From Sulfurimonas sp. HSL3-1 (GTDB lineage: Bacteria > Campylobacterota > Campylobacteria > Campylobacterales > Sulfurimonadaceae): 64,000 nt of DNA. The DNA is taken from the NCBI RefSeq assembly GCF_039645995.1, contig NZ_CP147920.1, positions 1,674,001 to 1,738,000 on the forward strand, written 5' to 3'. The notes under the pieces were generated by a model. It searched no databases and was not told the origin of the DNA. It was given only the letters and a program-made list of their open reading frames with translations. Below are positions 20,912 through 30,400 of this stretch, piece after piece. Every line of letters starts with the position of its first letter. Within the stretch, counting starts at the first letter, position 1. The translations under genes and the position numbers were made by a program.

Positions 20912-21094
20912 TTATTCTGTTGCACTTTCGTCAACTTCTTCATTGATGATACTTTTTTTATGTCTATGATCAGCGATGATTACGAGAATGAATGCGAATG
21001 CAAAAAAAAGATTAATAGCAGCCCATATGGGATGCCCTGCGTTATAAGCAGTATATAGCAATATGATTATTGTGATATACAGAAATATAATCAT
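20912..21094 (-). CDS. Small AT-rich membrane protein (60 aa)
   Basis: The protein has two hydrophobic segments (IIFLYITIIILLYTAY and AINLFFAFAFILVIIA) and a charged C-terminal tail (DHRHKKSIINEEVDES), a plausible hairpin membrane protein. The DNA is clearly richer in A+T than the flanking operon, and there is no recognised family. It faces the FAH gene tail to tail. Could be acquired DNA or a spurious frame; the hydrophobic pattern and tail favour a real protein. Confidence 0.5.
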   Translation of the reverse strand: MIIFLYITIIILLYTAYNAGHPIWAAINLFFAFAFILVIIADHRHKKSIINEEVDESATE

Positions 21095-21204
21095 CTACTC
21101 TTTTTCTCTCCTTTATTAGTAATTCTGATTACACATGATCACAATATACTGTAAACAATTCCACACCCAAAATTGATACAAATTTCAGGTATGTCAGTGC
21201 CGCA

Positions 21205-21489
21205 TCACCACCGAGGTCCATATTTAAAGAAAGTATAAATATACATCAACGCAATCCCAAGCGCTGCCAGTTGTAACTCAGGGGTTCGCGTCATGTGGAG
21301 ATCTTCTATCAGTGAACCGCCTTTGAAAATCACTCCATATGAACCAATACAAACAAACATGAGAGTGAGATAGATGATTCCCTTGAGGTCAAAAAAATAC
21401 TCATGTTTGTACCTAAACACCTTTTTAAGAATAAGTGTCACAACACCCCAGAGGGCAATTGACACGAGCATAAAGATAATAACTTCCAT
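21205..21489 (-). CDS. Small membrane protein (94 aa)
   Basis: Starting at the ATG at 21489, which has GGAG 7-8 nt upstream, the protein has three hydrophobic spans (VIIFMLVSIALWGVVTLIL; IIYLTLMFVCIGSYGVIF; ELQLAALGIALMYIYTFF). A longer frame begins at 21555 but runs into the end of the DASS gene region and lacks a site. AT-rich compared with neighbours. No family recognised. It lies 13 bp downstream of the transporter gene on the same strand and may be co-transcribed. Confidence 0.55.
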   Translation of the reverse strand: MEVIIFMLVSIALWGVVTLILKKVFRYKHEYFFDLKGIIYLTLMFVCIGSYGVIFKGGSLIEDLHMTRTPELQLAALGIALMYIYTFFKYGPRW

Positions 21490-21502
21490 CAACCACTCCA
21501 GG

Positions 21503-22945
21503 TTAAAAAAACGTAGACACCAGGTAGATCCACCCCAGGATAACGAGGGGCCCAAGCACCCCGGAGACGATCCCCATCATCCAGAAATCCCGGCTTTTCA
21601 GCGCCCCTGACGCAAAGACAATGGCGTTGGGCGGGGTCGAGACCGGCAGGGCCATCGCCAGCGAGGCGCTGAGCGCGACGGTGACGACGGCGAGCACCGG
21701 GCTGCTGTTGCCCACGACGACGGCGACGGCCGCCACCAGCGGCAGCAGAATGTTCGCCGCGGCCGTATTGCTCATAAAATTAGACAGCAGCACGACGAGG
21801 TAGGCGAAGATCGGAACAAGCAGGAGCAGCGGCAGCGTCTGCTCGGCAAAAAGCGTCGCGATCCAGTCGTCCAGCCCGCTGCTGCTCACAGCGCTTCCCA
21901 GGGAGAGCCCCCCGATGATCAGGATGATGACGTCCCAATGCAGCGCCCGGATATCCTCCGCTTCCAGGATGCCCAGCATCGTGAAGATGACGATGGGAAG
22001 GAAGGAGACTACTGTCGTCGGGATGTGGTGCAGCGGCCCCGTCAGCCAGAGCAGGACAGTGACCGAAAAGGTGAGGACGACGGCGCTCTTTTTCCAGCTG
22101 GGCACGCTCGGCACCGTCGCGTGCACAAGGCTGGTGTCGTCGGTGTGGTCGACCCCGTGCAGCGGGCCGAGGTCGATCAGCGGTTCGTTGGAGGGGTAGC
22201 GCTTCAGCAGCAAAAATCGCAATGCGATGACCAGCAGCAGCGCCGGCGGCAGCGCCAGCATCATCCAGCCGACAAAGCTGGGGGCCTCCGCACCCAGCAG
22301 CCCCACGGCGATGGCGTTGGGCGGCGTCCCGATGATGGTCCCCATCCCCCCGATATTGGCGGCCATCGTGACAGCGAGCATCAGCCCCTTTCTATAGGGA
22401 TTGTCCGGCCGCATCGTGGCGAGCATGGGGAAGAGGATCGAGACGATCAGCGCGGCCGTCGCCGTATTGGAGATGAACATCGACATCGTGAATGTCACCA
22501 GGATCATCCCGCTCATAATGTGCTCGGGGCGGTTGCCTACGAGGAAAAGGACCCGCTTGGCGATCCAGATGTCCAGGCGGGTCTTCGACGCCGCGCTGGC
22601 CATAATGAACCCGGCCAGAAAGAGGAAAACGAGCGGACTGGCCCAGGGGGAGAGGAACGCTTCCCACTCCTCGCCGGGGATGAGGCCGAGCATGACGATC
22701 TCAAGCGCGATGATGAGGAAGGAGACGGCAAAGGCGGGAATAGCCTCCGTCAGCCAGAGCCCGGCGGCGAAGATGAGAATGAAGAAGGTCGCCCGCCCTT
22801 CGCTGCCCAATCCTTCGTACTCGGGGAGGTAGGCCGCCAGAAGCGCCACGATCAGCGAGACGGCAAAGCGGATAAGGCGGTCTGCCCGGTTCTCAACGCC
22901 CCCCAGGTTGGCGAACTTCCGAATGCCTTGCCGCGTATCGATCAT
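21503..22945 (-). CDS. DASS (SLC13)-family sodium/anion symporter
   Basis: A 480-residue polytopic inner-membrane protein. Two inverted halves each carry the hallmark pair: SNTATAALIVSILFP with GTPPNAIAVG, and MSNTAAANILLPLV with STPPNAIVFASG. The Ser-Asn-Thr and Thr-Pro-Pro-Asn elements form the sodium and anion sites. Substrates of the family are dicarboxylates, sulfate or phosphate; sulfate or a C4-dicarboxylate is plausible here but not shown. Its ATG overlaps the stop of the upstream 186-aa membrane protein. Confidence 0.9.
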   Translation of the reverse strand: MIDTRQGIRKFANLGGVENRADRLIRFAVSLIVALLAAYLPEYEGLGSEGRATFFILIFAAGLWLTEAIPAFAVSFLIIALEIVMLGLIPGEEWEAFLSPWASPLVFLFLAGFIMASAASKTRLDIWIAKRVLFLVGNRPEHIMSGMILVTFTMSMFISNTATAALIVSILFPMLATMRPDNPYRKGLMLAVTMAANIGGMGTIIGTPPNAIAVGLLGAEAPSFVGWMMLALPPALLLVIALRFLLLKRYPSNEPLIDLGPLHGVDHTDDTSLVHATVPSVPSWKKSAVVLTFSVTVLLWLTGPLHHIPTTVVSFLPIVIFTMLGILEAEDIRALHWDVIILIIGGLSLGSAVSSSGLDDWIATLFAEQTLPLLLLVPIFAYLVVLLSNFMSNTAAANILLPLVAAVAVVVGNSSPVLAVVTVALSASLAMALPVSTPPNAIVFASGALKSRDFWMMGIVSGVLGPLVILGWIYLVSTFF

Positions 22946-23502
22946 GTTAGCTTCTCTTCTACAACTTGTTTCTCATGCCTTTTTCTAAAACACCTTGCCA
23001 ATCCAAGCAATACAGAAAAAACAACGATAAAAATCCATGCTACGGTATTTCGTTTCGTCCCTCTTGTCATAGCATCCATGCAAGCTTCTGTTATCACCCA
23101 TTCCTTGAAAGTGTCGATATCCTCCTGGGTAGGTGTAAATACTACCTCTTCCCCTTCACAATTTTCATATGTTCTCAAAACCCCATTTTTCATAAATGCT
23201 CTTTCCGAAATTACTTTTTGAGCCATCATCACAAAATCGCAATCTTTATGCTCTAATCTGGAAAGGAGCTTTTTTTCAATACCCTTGTCATCATTAAGTA
23301 GAGAGGTCAAATTTCGAATCGTTTGGTTCATGTAAATAGGCCCGCCTACCATTAAAGCAGCTATCAATACTCCAGCGGTAATGAAAGAAAGCGCTTTAAG
23401 ATGAAATCCATACTTACACCATTTTTCCGTTCCTAAAAACAACCCAATTATTGCCATAACGATAAGGAGGGAATCAAAAATACTTTCCTGTCCCCACGGC
23501 AT
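22942..23502 (-). CDS. Hypothetical two-span membrane protein (186 aa)
   Basis: One long N-terminal hydrophobic stretch (FDSLLIVMAIIGLFLG, then SFITAGVLIAALMVGGPIY), a soluble middle with several Cys and a run of acidic residues, and a C-terminal span (TVAWIFIVVFSVLLGLA) before a basic tail RCFRKRHEKQ. No family recognised. Lower GC than murU, whose stop it overlaps by 1 base, and than the DASS gene it overlaps by 4. The tight packing suggests it is expressed with them in spite of its different composition. Confidence 0.6.
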   Translation of the reverse strand: MPWGQESIFDSLLIVMAIIGLFLGTEKWCKYGFHLKALSFITAGVLIAALMVGGPIYMNQTIRNLTSLLNDDKGIEKKLLSRLEHKDCDFVMMAQKVISERAFMKNGVLRTYENCEGEEVVFTPTQEDIDTFKEWVITEACMDAMTRGTKRNTVAWIFIVVFSVLLGLARCFRKRHEKQVVEEKLT

Positions 23503-24167
23503 CAGTTTTCCTCATTCAACAATTGAAGCCGCTCCGGCGTCCCGATGTCGCGCCACTCTCCCTCGTAGAGTTCCGCCGAGACGAGGTTCCCGGCCATCTT
23601 CGTACAGTAGGTAATCTTCAGGGGCTTGTTGCCGTACGTCAGTCCCCAAAAGAATTTCGGTGCATAGTAGCCGATGCCCGAAAAGGTGTAGTTCTCTTCA
23701 TCTTCGTCGCAGGCGGCGCGCCCCTCCTCGATGGCGAAGTCGCCTTCGGGGTTGTGCTCGGGGTTGGGCACGAGGATCAGGTGCCCCAGCGATGCGGGCA
23801 GTTCGAACTCAGTATCGAAGGGGAAGTCCGTCCAGACGTCGCCGCTGATGATGAGAAACGTCTCGTCCCCCAGCATCCCCAGCGCCTTGACGATGCCCCC
23901 GATCACGCCCAGAGGCTCCTCGTGCTGCTCGTCTGAGTAGAAAATCTCCACCCCCCACTTTGACCCGTCGCCCAGCGCTTCGGGGATCATATAGCCCAGG
24001 TAGGCGATGTTGATCACGATCCGTTTGAACCCCGCCGCCGCGAGGCGTTCGATGTGATGCACAATGAGCGGTTTACCCCGGACTTCAAGCAGGGGCTTCG
24101 GAATCGTGTTCGTAAGCGGGCGCATCCGCTCGCCCTTTCCTGCCGCCAAAATCATCGCTGTATCCAA
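23502..24167 (-). CDS. murU: N-acetylmuramate-1-phosphate uridylyltransferase
   Basis: A 221-residue nucleotidyltransferase, matching MurU in length. The opening MILAAGKGERMRPLTNTIP and PKPLLEVRGKPLIVHHIERL are the nucleotide-binding and sugar-1-phosphate loops; SGDVWTDFPF carries the metal-binding Asp. MurU makes UDP-MurNAc from MurNAc-1-phosphate. It follows amgK and anmK, which supply that substrate, and this linkage separates MurU from generic sugar nucleotidyltransferases. The start is a TTG at 24167 with GAGGAG just upstream; an internal ATG four codons in is a weaker option. Confidence 0.87.
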   Translation of the reverse strand: MDTAMILAAGKGERMRPLTNTIPKPLLEVRGKPLIVHHIERLAAAGFKRIVINIAYLGYMIPEALGDGSKWGVEIFYSDEQHEEPLGVIGGIVKALGMLGDETFLIISGDVWTDFPFDTEFELPASLGHLILVPNPEHNPEGDFAIEEGRAACDEDEENYTFSGIGYYAPKFFWGLTYGNKPLKITYCTKMAGNLVSAELYEGEWRDIGTPERLQLLNEEN

Positions 24168-24212
24168 ATCATCTCCTCTTTGTCGGGCCGAAAAGCCCCT
24201 GTTGAATTTTTC

Positions 24213-25184
24213 TCATTTTCCTTCGCTATCCGACGGCAGCGGCGGCAGTGTCACCCGCTCAAGCAGCGCGGCGAGCGGCTTTGTCTCTTCGTAGCGGTTC
24301 GCCGCCTCGATGGTGTAGCGCAACGTCAGCGGCAGGTCGCCGAGGTAGCCCGGTTTGCCGTCGCGCAGCCAGAGGCGCGCGAAGATGCCCAGCACCTTGA
24401 TGTGGCGCTGCAGCCCCATGAAGTCGAACCACTTCAGGAACGTCGCGTCGTCGGCGACGATCCCCGCCCTGTCCCGGAAGCGCAGCGCCAGCACCGCCAT
24501 CTCTTCCGGCTCGAAACGGATGTAGAGGTCCTTGAGCAGGGAGACGAGGTCGTAGGTTACCGCCCCCTTCATGGCGTCCTGGTAGTCGATGACCCCCGTC
24601 TCGTCCGAGGGCGTCACCATGATGTTGCGCGAATGGAAATCGCGGTGGACAAAGACGCCCTGCGGCTGCGACAGCACCGTCTCCGAGATCGTATCCAGCA
24701 CCTCGGCGAGCATCCGCTCCTCCTCTTCGCTCAGAGTCATCCCGAGGTACTTCTCCAGGAACCAGGTCTTCATCAGGTCCATCTCAAAGTGCAAAAAGGC
24801 CTTGTCGTAGAGCGGCAGCCCCTCCGCATCCGCCGCCTGCATCTTGACGATCTCGTCGATGGCGCTGCCGTAGTAGGAGTCGAAATTCGCCTCGTTCAGG
24901 ACATTGAGCAGGGAGCGCGAACCGAAATCCTCCAGGACGAGGAACCCTTCGTCCCTGTCCTCCAGGTACACCTGCGGCGCTTTGACATCGACACCGAGCA
25001 GCCTTCCCGTGACGTCGAGGAAAGGGTCAAGCGACTCCTTTTCCAGCGAAGCGTCCATGACGATGAGCTTCTCCCTCCCCCGGCGCAGCCGGAAATAGCG
25101 CCGGAAACTGGCGTCGGCACTGGCGACCTCCACCTCCCAGTCGCGGTAGGGCGTCTTTGCCAGCCACGCTTTTACTTTATGCAT
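24213..25184 (-). CDS. amgK: N-acetylmuramate/N-acetylglucosamine 1-kinase
   Basis: An aminoglycoside-phosphotransferase-fold kinase of 323 residues. The catalytic loop is VHRDFHSRNIM and the metal-binding Asp lies in GVIDYQDAMKGAVTYDL, both as in AmgK. AmgK phosphorylates MurNAc (and GlcNAc) at C1, feeding MurU and so by-passing fosfomycin-sensitive de novo synthesis. It overlaps the end of anmK by 8 bp and precedes murU by 45 bp. The pathway also needs a MurNAc-6-phosphate phosphatase (MupP), which is not recognised in the window. Confidence 0.88.
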   Translation of the reverse strand: MHKVKAWLAKTPYRDWEVEVASADASFRRYFRLRRGREKLIVMDASLEKESLDPFLDVTGRLLGVDVKAPQVYLEDRDEGFLVLEDFGSRSLLNVLNEANFDSYYGSAIDEIVKMQAADAEGLPLYDKAFLHFEMDLMKTWFLEKYLGMTLSEEEERMLAEVLDTISETVLSQPQGVFVHRDFHSRNIMVTPSDETGVIDYQDAMKGAVTYDLVSLLKDLYIRFEPEEMAVLALRFRDRAGIVADDATFLKWFDFMGLQRHIKVLGIFARLWLRDGKPGYLGDLPLTLRYTIEAANRYEETKPLAALLERVTLPPLPSDSEGK

Positions 25185-26274
25185 ATATCCCCCCGAGGAT
25201 CGTATTTTGCGACGCGCCCGTCACGCTGGAGAGCTCGACGGTCTCCTCGTTCATGCGCTTAAAAGCCAGCCAGGCGAAGGCCATCGCCTCCATCCACTCG
25301 CCGGGGATGCCGTATTCGTCCGTGCGGACAACTTCGACGCCCGCCAGCTGCGAGGCGATCCGCCCCCGCAGGTAGACGTTCTCCGCCCCGCCGCCGCAGA
25401 GCAGAACCCTCGACGGGGCGTATTTCGCGGCCTCCTGCGCGATGCTGCGGGCCGTCAGCTCCGTCAAGGTCGCCAGGAAGGCGTCGCTGCGCATCCCCTC
25501 TTTGACAAAGCGCTCCGCCCAGGCGGCGTTGAACTGCTCCCGCCCCGTGCTTTTGGGTGCCGGGCGCGAAAAATAGGGGTCGGAGAGCATCGCGCCGAGC
25601 ACGTCTTCGTCTACTTCCCCCCGCTGCGCGATGGTTCCGTTCTCATCATAGGAGCAGCCGAACTTCTCCGCGCACCAGCCGTCCATCAGCACGTTGCCCG
25701 GCCCCGTATCGTACCCCAGCAGTTCGCTGCCGATGACGGTGATGTTGGCCATCCCGCCGATATTGACGACGAGGGTGCGCCCTTCGAGCTTCTCGAAAAG
25801 GAAGCGGTGAAACGCCGGGGCGAAGGGCGCGCCCTGCCCCCCGAAGGCCATATCCTTCCGGCGGAAATCCGCGACGGTCTTTATGCCGGTCCGGGCGCAG
25901 ACAATGTTGGGGTCCCCCAGCTGCATTGTAAAGGGATTGGGGCCGGAGGGACGGTGCCAGAGCGTCTGGCCGTGCAACCCTATCGCCTCGATCCGGCCCG
26001 TGTCGAGATGGTGCTCGCGGATGAGCGCTTCTACGGCCTCGGCAAAGAGCAAGCCCAGCCGGTGATCGAGTTCCCCTATCTCCTCCAGCGTCGTGCTGCC
26101 GCCGATAACGCGGAGCAGGTCGGCACGCAGCTGCGCGTCAAAAGGGTAGGCAAGCGACGCCGCCAGCTCGATGCCCTCCCCGTCCACGGGACAGAGCACG
26201 ACGTCCACCCCGTCCAGGCTCGTTCCCGACATGACACCAATATAACACTGTTTCGAATCAAAGCTCATTTTCAT
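25177..26274 (-). CDS. anmK: Anhydro-N-acetylmuramic acid kinase
   Basis: A 365-residue AnmK. The ATP loop GVMSGTSLDGVDVVL, the segment GLHGQTLWHRP, the sugar-binding region GDPNIVCARTGIKTVADFRR and the phosphate loop LCGGGAENVYL are all present. It opens and phosphorylates anhydro-MurNAc released from peptidoglycan turnover, giving MurNAc-6-phosphate. It starts at 26274 or at the second ATG two codons later. Divergent from the DUF808 gene. On the other side of the hotspot, on the same strand, lie the symporter and NagZ-AmpD genes likely to supply its substrate. Confidence 0.95.
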   Translation of the reverse strand: MKMSFDSKQCYIGVMSGTSLDGVDVVLCPVDGEGIELAASLAYPFDAQLRADLLRVIGGSTTLEEIGELDHRLGLLFAEAVEALIREHHLDTGRIEAIGLHGQTLWHRPSGPNPFTMQLGDPNIVCARTGIKTVADFRRKDMAFGGQGAPFAPAFHRFLFEKLEGRTLVVNIGGMANITVIGSELLGYDTGPGNVLMDGWCAEKFGCSYDENGTIAQRGEVDEDVLGAMLSDPYFSRPAPKSTGREQFNAAWAERFVKEGMRSDAFLATLTELTARSIAQEAAKYAPSRVLLCGGGAENVYLRGRIASQLAGVEVVRTDEYGIPGEWMEAMAFAWLAFKRMNEETVELSSVTGASQNTILGGIYA

Positions 26275-26324
26275 TCCTACCGATATGGTACTATATGCAT
26301 CTTCAACTTCCGCAGGAGAGTCCT

Positions 26325-27179
26325 ATGACAGGAGGCTTTTTCGCCATTCTCGATGATATCGCGGCGCTGCTCGACGACACGGCTGTCATGAGCAAGGTCG
26401 CGGCCAAAAAAGTGGGCGGCGTCCTGGGCGACGATCTCGCCGTCAACGCCGAACAGGCCTCCGGCCACGCCAGCGCGCGCGAGCTGCCGGTGCTCTGGGC
26501 CATTACAAAGGGCTCTTTCCGCAACAAGGCGATCATCCTCCCCATAGCCTTTCTGCTCAGCGCCTTCGCCCCCTGGGCCATCGTGCCCATCCTGATGCTC
26601 GGGGCGGCCTACCTCAGCTACGAGGGGGCGGAAAAAGTACTGGAATACCTCCGGCCGGGTCACCATGGTGAAGAGCAGAAAGGCGCCGTCGACGAGGCCG
26701 TCAAGATCAAATCGGCCATCCGGACGGACTTCATCCTCTCCATCGAGATCATCGTCATCGCCCTGGGCGTTGTCGCCGGGGAGGCGCTGACGACCCAGAT
26801 CCTCGTCGTCACCCTGATCGCGCTGCTCGCGACCGTGGGGGTTTACGGCATCGTCGCACTGATGGTGCGCATGGACGACATGGGCTTCGCGCTGGTCGGT
26901 TTCAGTCAGACAAGCACGGGGACAAAAGCCGCGGTGCTGAAACGCTCCGGCCTGCTGCTCGTGCAAGCCATGCCAAAACTCATCAAGGCGCTGGGCTACA
27001 TAGGCACCGTGGCCATGCTGCTGGTGGGCGGCGGCATCTTCGTCCACCACTTAGAGTGGCTGCACCACGCTCTCGCTTTTATGCCCTTCGTCCTGCCCGA
27101 ACTCGTAAGCGGTCTTGCCGCTGGTATGCTGCTCGTGGCGCTTGTCCTTCTCTGGGAACGGCTGACGCAGCGGAACTGA
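26325..27179 (+). CDS. DUF808 (YedI-like) inner-membrane protein
   Basis: A 284-residue polytopic protein opening with the family sequence GGFFAILDDIAALLDD, then AAKKVGGVLGDDLAVNAEQA and the ELPVLWAITKGSFRNK loop, with about six membrane spans. Function of the family is unknown. The ATG at 26325 follows CAGGAGAG by 6 nt and is preferred to an ATG 30 nt upstream. It ends PELVSGLAAGMLLVALVLLW...RLTQRN. A diverged copy of this 3' end lies at 31232-31337, which marks this gene as the left border of the accessory hotspot. Confidence 0.88.
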   Translation: MTGGFFAILDDIAALLDDTAVMSKVAAKKVGGVLGDDLAVNAEQASGHASARELPVLWAITKGSFRNKAIILPIAFLLSAFAPWAIVPILMLGAAYLSYEGAEKVLEYLRPGHHGEEQKGAVDEAVKIKSAIRTDFILSIEIIVIALGVVAGEALTTQILVVTLIALLATVGVYGIVALMVRMDDMGFALVGFSQTSTGTKAAVLKRSGLLLVQAMPKLIKALGYIGTVAMLLVGGGIFVHHLEWLHHALAFMPFVLPELVSGLAAGMLLVALVLLWERLTQRN

Positions 27180-27419
27180 TTCTCGGATCGCCATCCAAAT
27201 GATTCCACCATATAATTAGCAAAAACCTTAAGTATTCCTCTGTAGAATATGTGAAATTATGTCATTTTGTTGAGTTTTAAAAATCATTTTTTGATAGCAG
27301 GACACTTTTGATGTCTGAATATCTTTTGAGATTCCGACAAAAGAACATAGTTTTGGTATCAATGAATAGTTATGTAACTGCTAGAAAACAAAAAATACAT
27401 ATCAAGATAAAGAAGAAAA

Positions 27420-30400
27420 ATGACAATTATCAAAGAGCTAAAACGACGAAGTGAGAATCCATCTGATAATGTAAAAATTGAATTAAAGCTTTACAATCTT
27501 GCAGATGAATTAGAGAAAAAAGCCAGAGCTCATCTAAAACGAATCACCAATATACTTCCTGAATTTGATATTCATGATGAAAATCATAGTGAAAAAGTCA
27601 TTTTCAATATAGAGCAGTTATTGGGAGTTGAGAAGATTAAAGAATTATCTTCTTATGAGCTGTTTTTCCTTTATTTATCATCATATTTTCATGATGCAGC
27701 TATGGCACCTTCAGATTGGGAAATAAACACGTTAAAGCTTACAGAAGGAACTGATAAATTTATTTCGTTTGAGCAATCTATTAGACATGACTTAAAGACA
27801 CCATTGAAGCTGTCATCCGCAATTGCGTTGATAAAAGAAAAAAAAGAGCTTCTCTATCCAAAGTTTGAAGGTGATGTAGCAGGTTGGTTGTTTAGTCCAA
27901 AACAAGAAAATATACTAATTGAATACTTAGCTAAATTACTTATTGAATACCAAAATTTTAGAAATGGGTTTGCAGATAAAATTAAAAAGATAAAAAATCA
28001 AAAGGATTTTGACAGCCTAAATGAATTTATTCGAATTGACTACATTAGAGCTACCCATCACATCCGAATAGAAACTTATATCAAACATCTAGAATCATCA
28101 ATCAGTAGTGCATTTGAACAGCCTGCTTGGGGGAAAAAGCTTGCTAAAGACTTGGCATTAATTTGTAGGTCTCATGGTGAAGATGCCAACTTCATTAATC
28201 CATTTGATACTAATGCACAATATTATGGCTCAGAAAGTACTAATTTGCAACTTGTTGCAATTTTGCTTAGATTGGGAGACATTATTCACTTTAGTTTTGA
28301 TCGAGCACCGTTCGACTTACGATCCTCTCGCTTGTTCAAATCAGAATATAGTTTTCAAGAATGGGCAGTAAAAAATAGTGGTGTCAATTATACTATTGAG
28401 AATGGTGAGATAATCTTTAGAGCATATTGTGAAACACCGGAAACCTATTTTAAATTGCACCAATATATAAAATGGATCGAAAATGAAATACAAAACTTTT
28501 TTATTTTCCAGAGACAATGGGAAAAAACGTATATAGAAAATCTAAAAGACAAAGTCAATATAAAAAACATAACAAATGATACAGAAAAATTTCTTCCCCA
28601 ATTAGGGTTAAGTTTTTCATTGAATCAAAATAAAATAATCGAGCTACTGATGGGGGTTGGGCTCTATAAAGATAAGTTTGCTTGCTTAAGAGAGCTCTAT
28701 CAAAACTCGCTGGATGCTTGTCGTTGTGCATTGTCAGAAAATATGGTGTCAAGTATCACATCAAAAAGATCAATCGAATTTTCCCTGATCCAAGATGGAG
28801 ATGAAATTTATTTATCTTGCCTAGATAATGGTATAGGCATGTCGAAATATATTATTGAAAGATATTTACTTAAAATAGGTAATTCTTATTATAAATCATC
28901 AGACTTTTATAGACAACAAGCACAATGGGGAGGAACCTTTACACCTACTTCTCAATTTGGCATAGGTATTCTCTCTTGCTTTATGATTGGGGAGAAAATA
29001 GAAATCACTTCTAAAATGAGAGATAATGATTATGTTTCCTGCACAATAAATGGACCTCATGAAAATTTTTACTATAAAAGTACAACAGAACTTGAAAAAG
29101 AAAAAATTCCTTCTACTGGAACCTGGATAAAAGTATTATTAAATGATGAAACAAAAAGCACATTAGTCAATAGCGAAATCAATAAATTAGGATTGTTGCT
29201 ATTCTCTAAACCACTTAGGTTTGCAGATAATTTTGAAAAGTATGCACCATATTATAAAAATTGGGAACATCATTTATATAATATAGTTAATGGGTTTGTT
29301 CAAATAATACCAGATGATATTGAAGTAAGTGTTACTTTATCTGACAACCAGCTAATTCCAATATGGTCTAAACCTATGGTGCTTGATTTGGACAATAAAA
29401 GATTAGATATCAACGATGATGATTTAGAATTCATCCATTACTTGAATAACTACAGACGTATACATCCTTTCAAAGTAAAATATAGCGAAACAAAAGAATA
29501 TATCGAGACATATATCATATCAGTTTCTTACAAGTCTTTAGAATACAAAACGATACTGACTTTGCCCAAAAATAATTTCAGTTTCATGGAATTAGACCAC
29601 TTATATACAATTCCAACGATTGGAATAAATGGGTTGTGTATTGATGGAATTCTCGTTAATAATAGCAATCTTTTAGGCCTTGACAATGACTATTCAAATG
29701 CACTTATATATATAGGTGTTATGAGTTTTACAGGTGAAACAAGACCACAACTATCTGTCGACAGAACACAGCTAGTAAATTATCCAGTTGAATGTGAACT
29801 TATAGCTAAAGAAGTGGCTAAGTTATTCGTTAGAGAAGTTCTAGACATTACAAAAAAACATATCGAAGTTCATCTCATAAAAGATGATGCTTTAAAATTG
29901 ACTTGGGAATATGTATTTAATAAAATAAATTTTGCTGATATATATTTTATCAATGAGTTATCTCTAACTGAATATGGAAATATAATTTGGGAAGGTTTAA
30001 CAAATAGTATCGATCAAGAAATATCAATTCGAGAATTTTTGTCAAAAAAAGAAATCACATTTAAAGATGTTGATTTCTCTAATCTTGATATTTTGACAAA
30101 AAAGCTAATTTTGACTAAATGTATTTCTGCGAGTGAAATTGAAGTTGATGAAAATACCATGTTCTTGAAGTTTGATGAATTATTGTTTACTGAGTTACTA
30201 CCAAAGGGACGTTCAAATTCTGATAGTGACATAGTGATATTTACAGATAAATGGAAGGGGTCTATTGCTGAGTACGATATAGTCTCTAATTTATACCCTT
30301 TTATATCGCCATCACTATATTCTTTAATGAATCAAGTTGAATTGCAGGAATTTTTCAAATCACATATAAATAAAAAAGTTAAAGTTTTGCATGCCTACAG

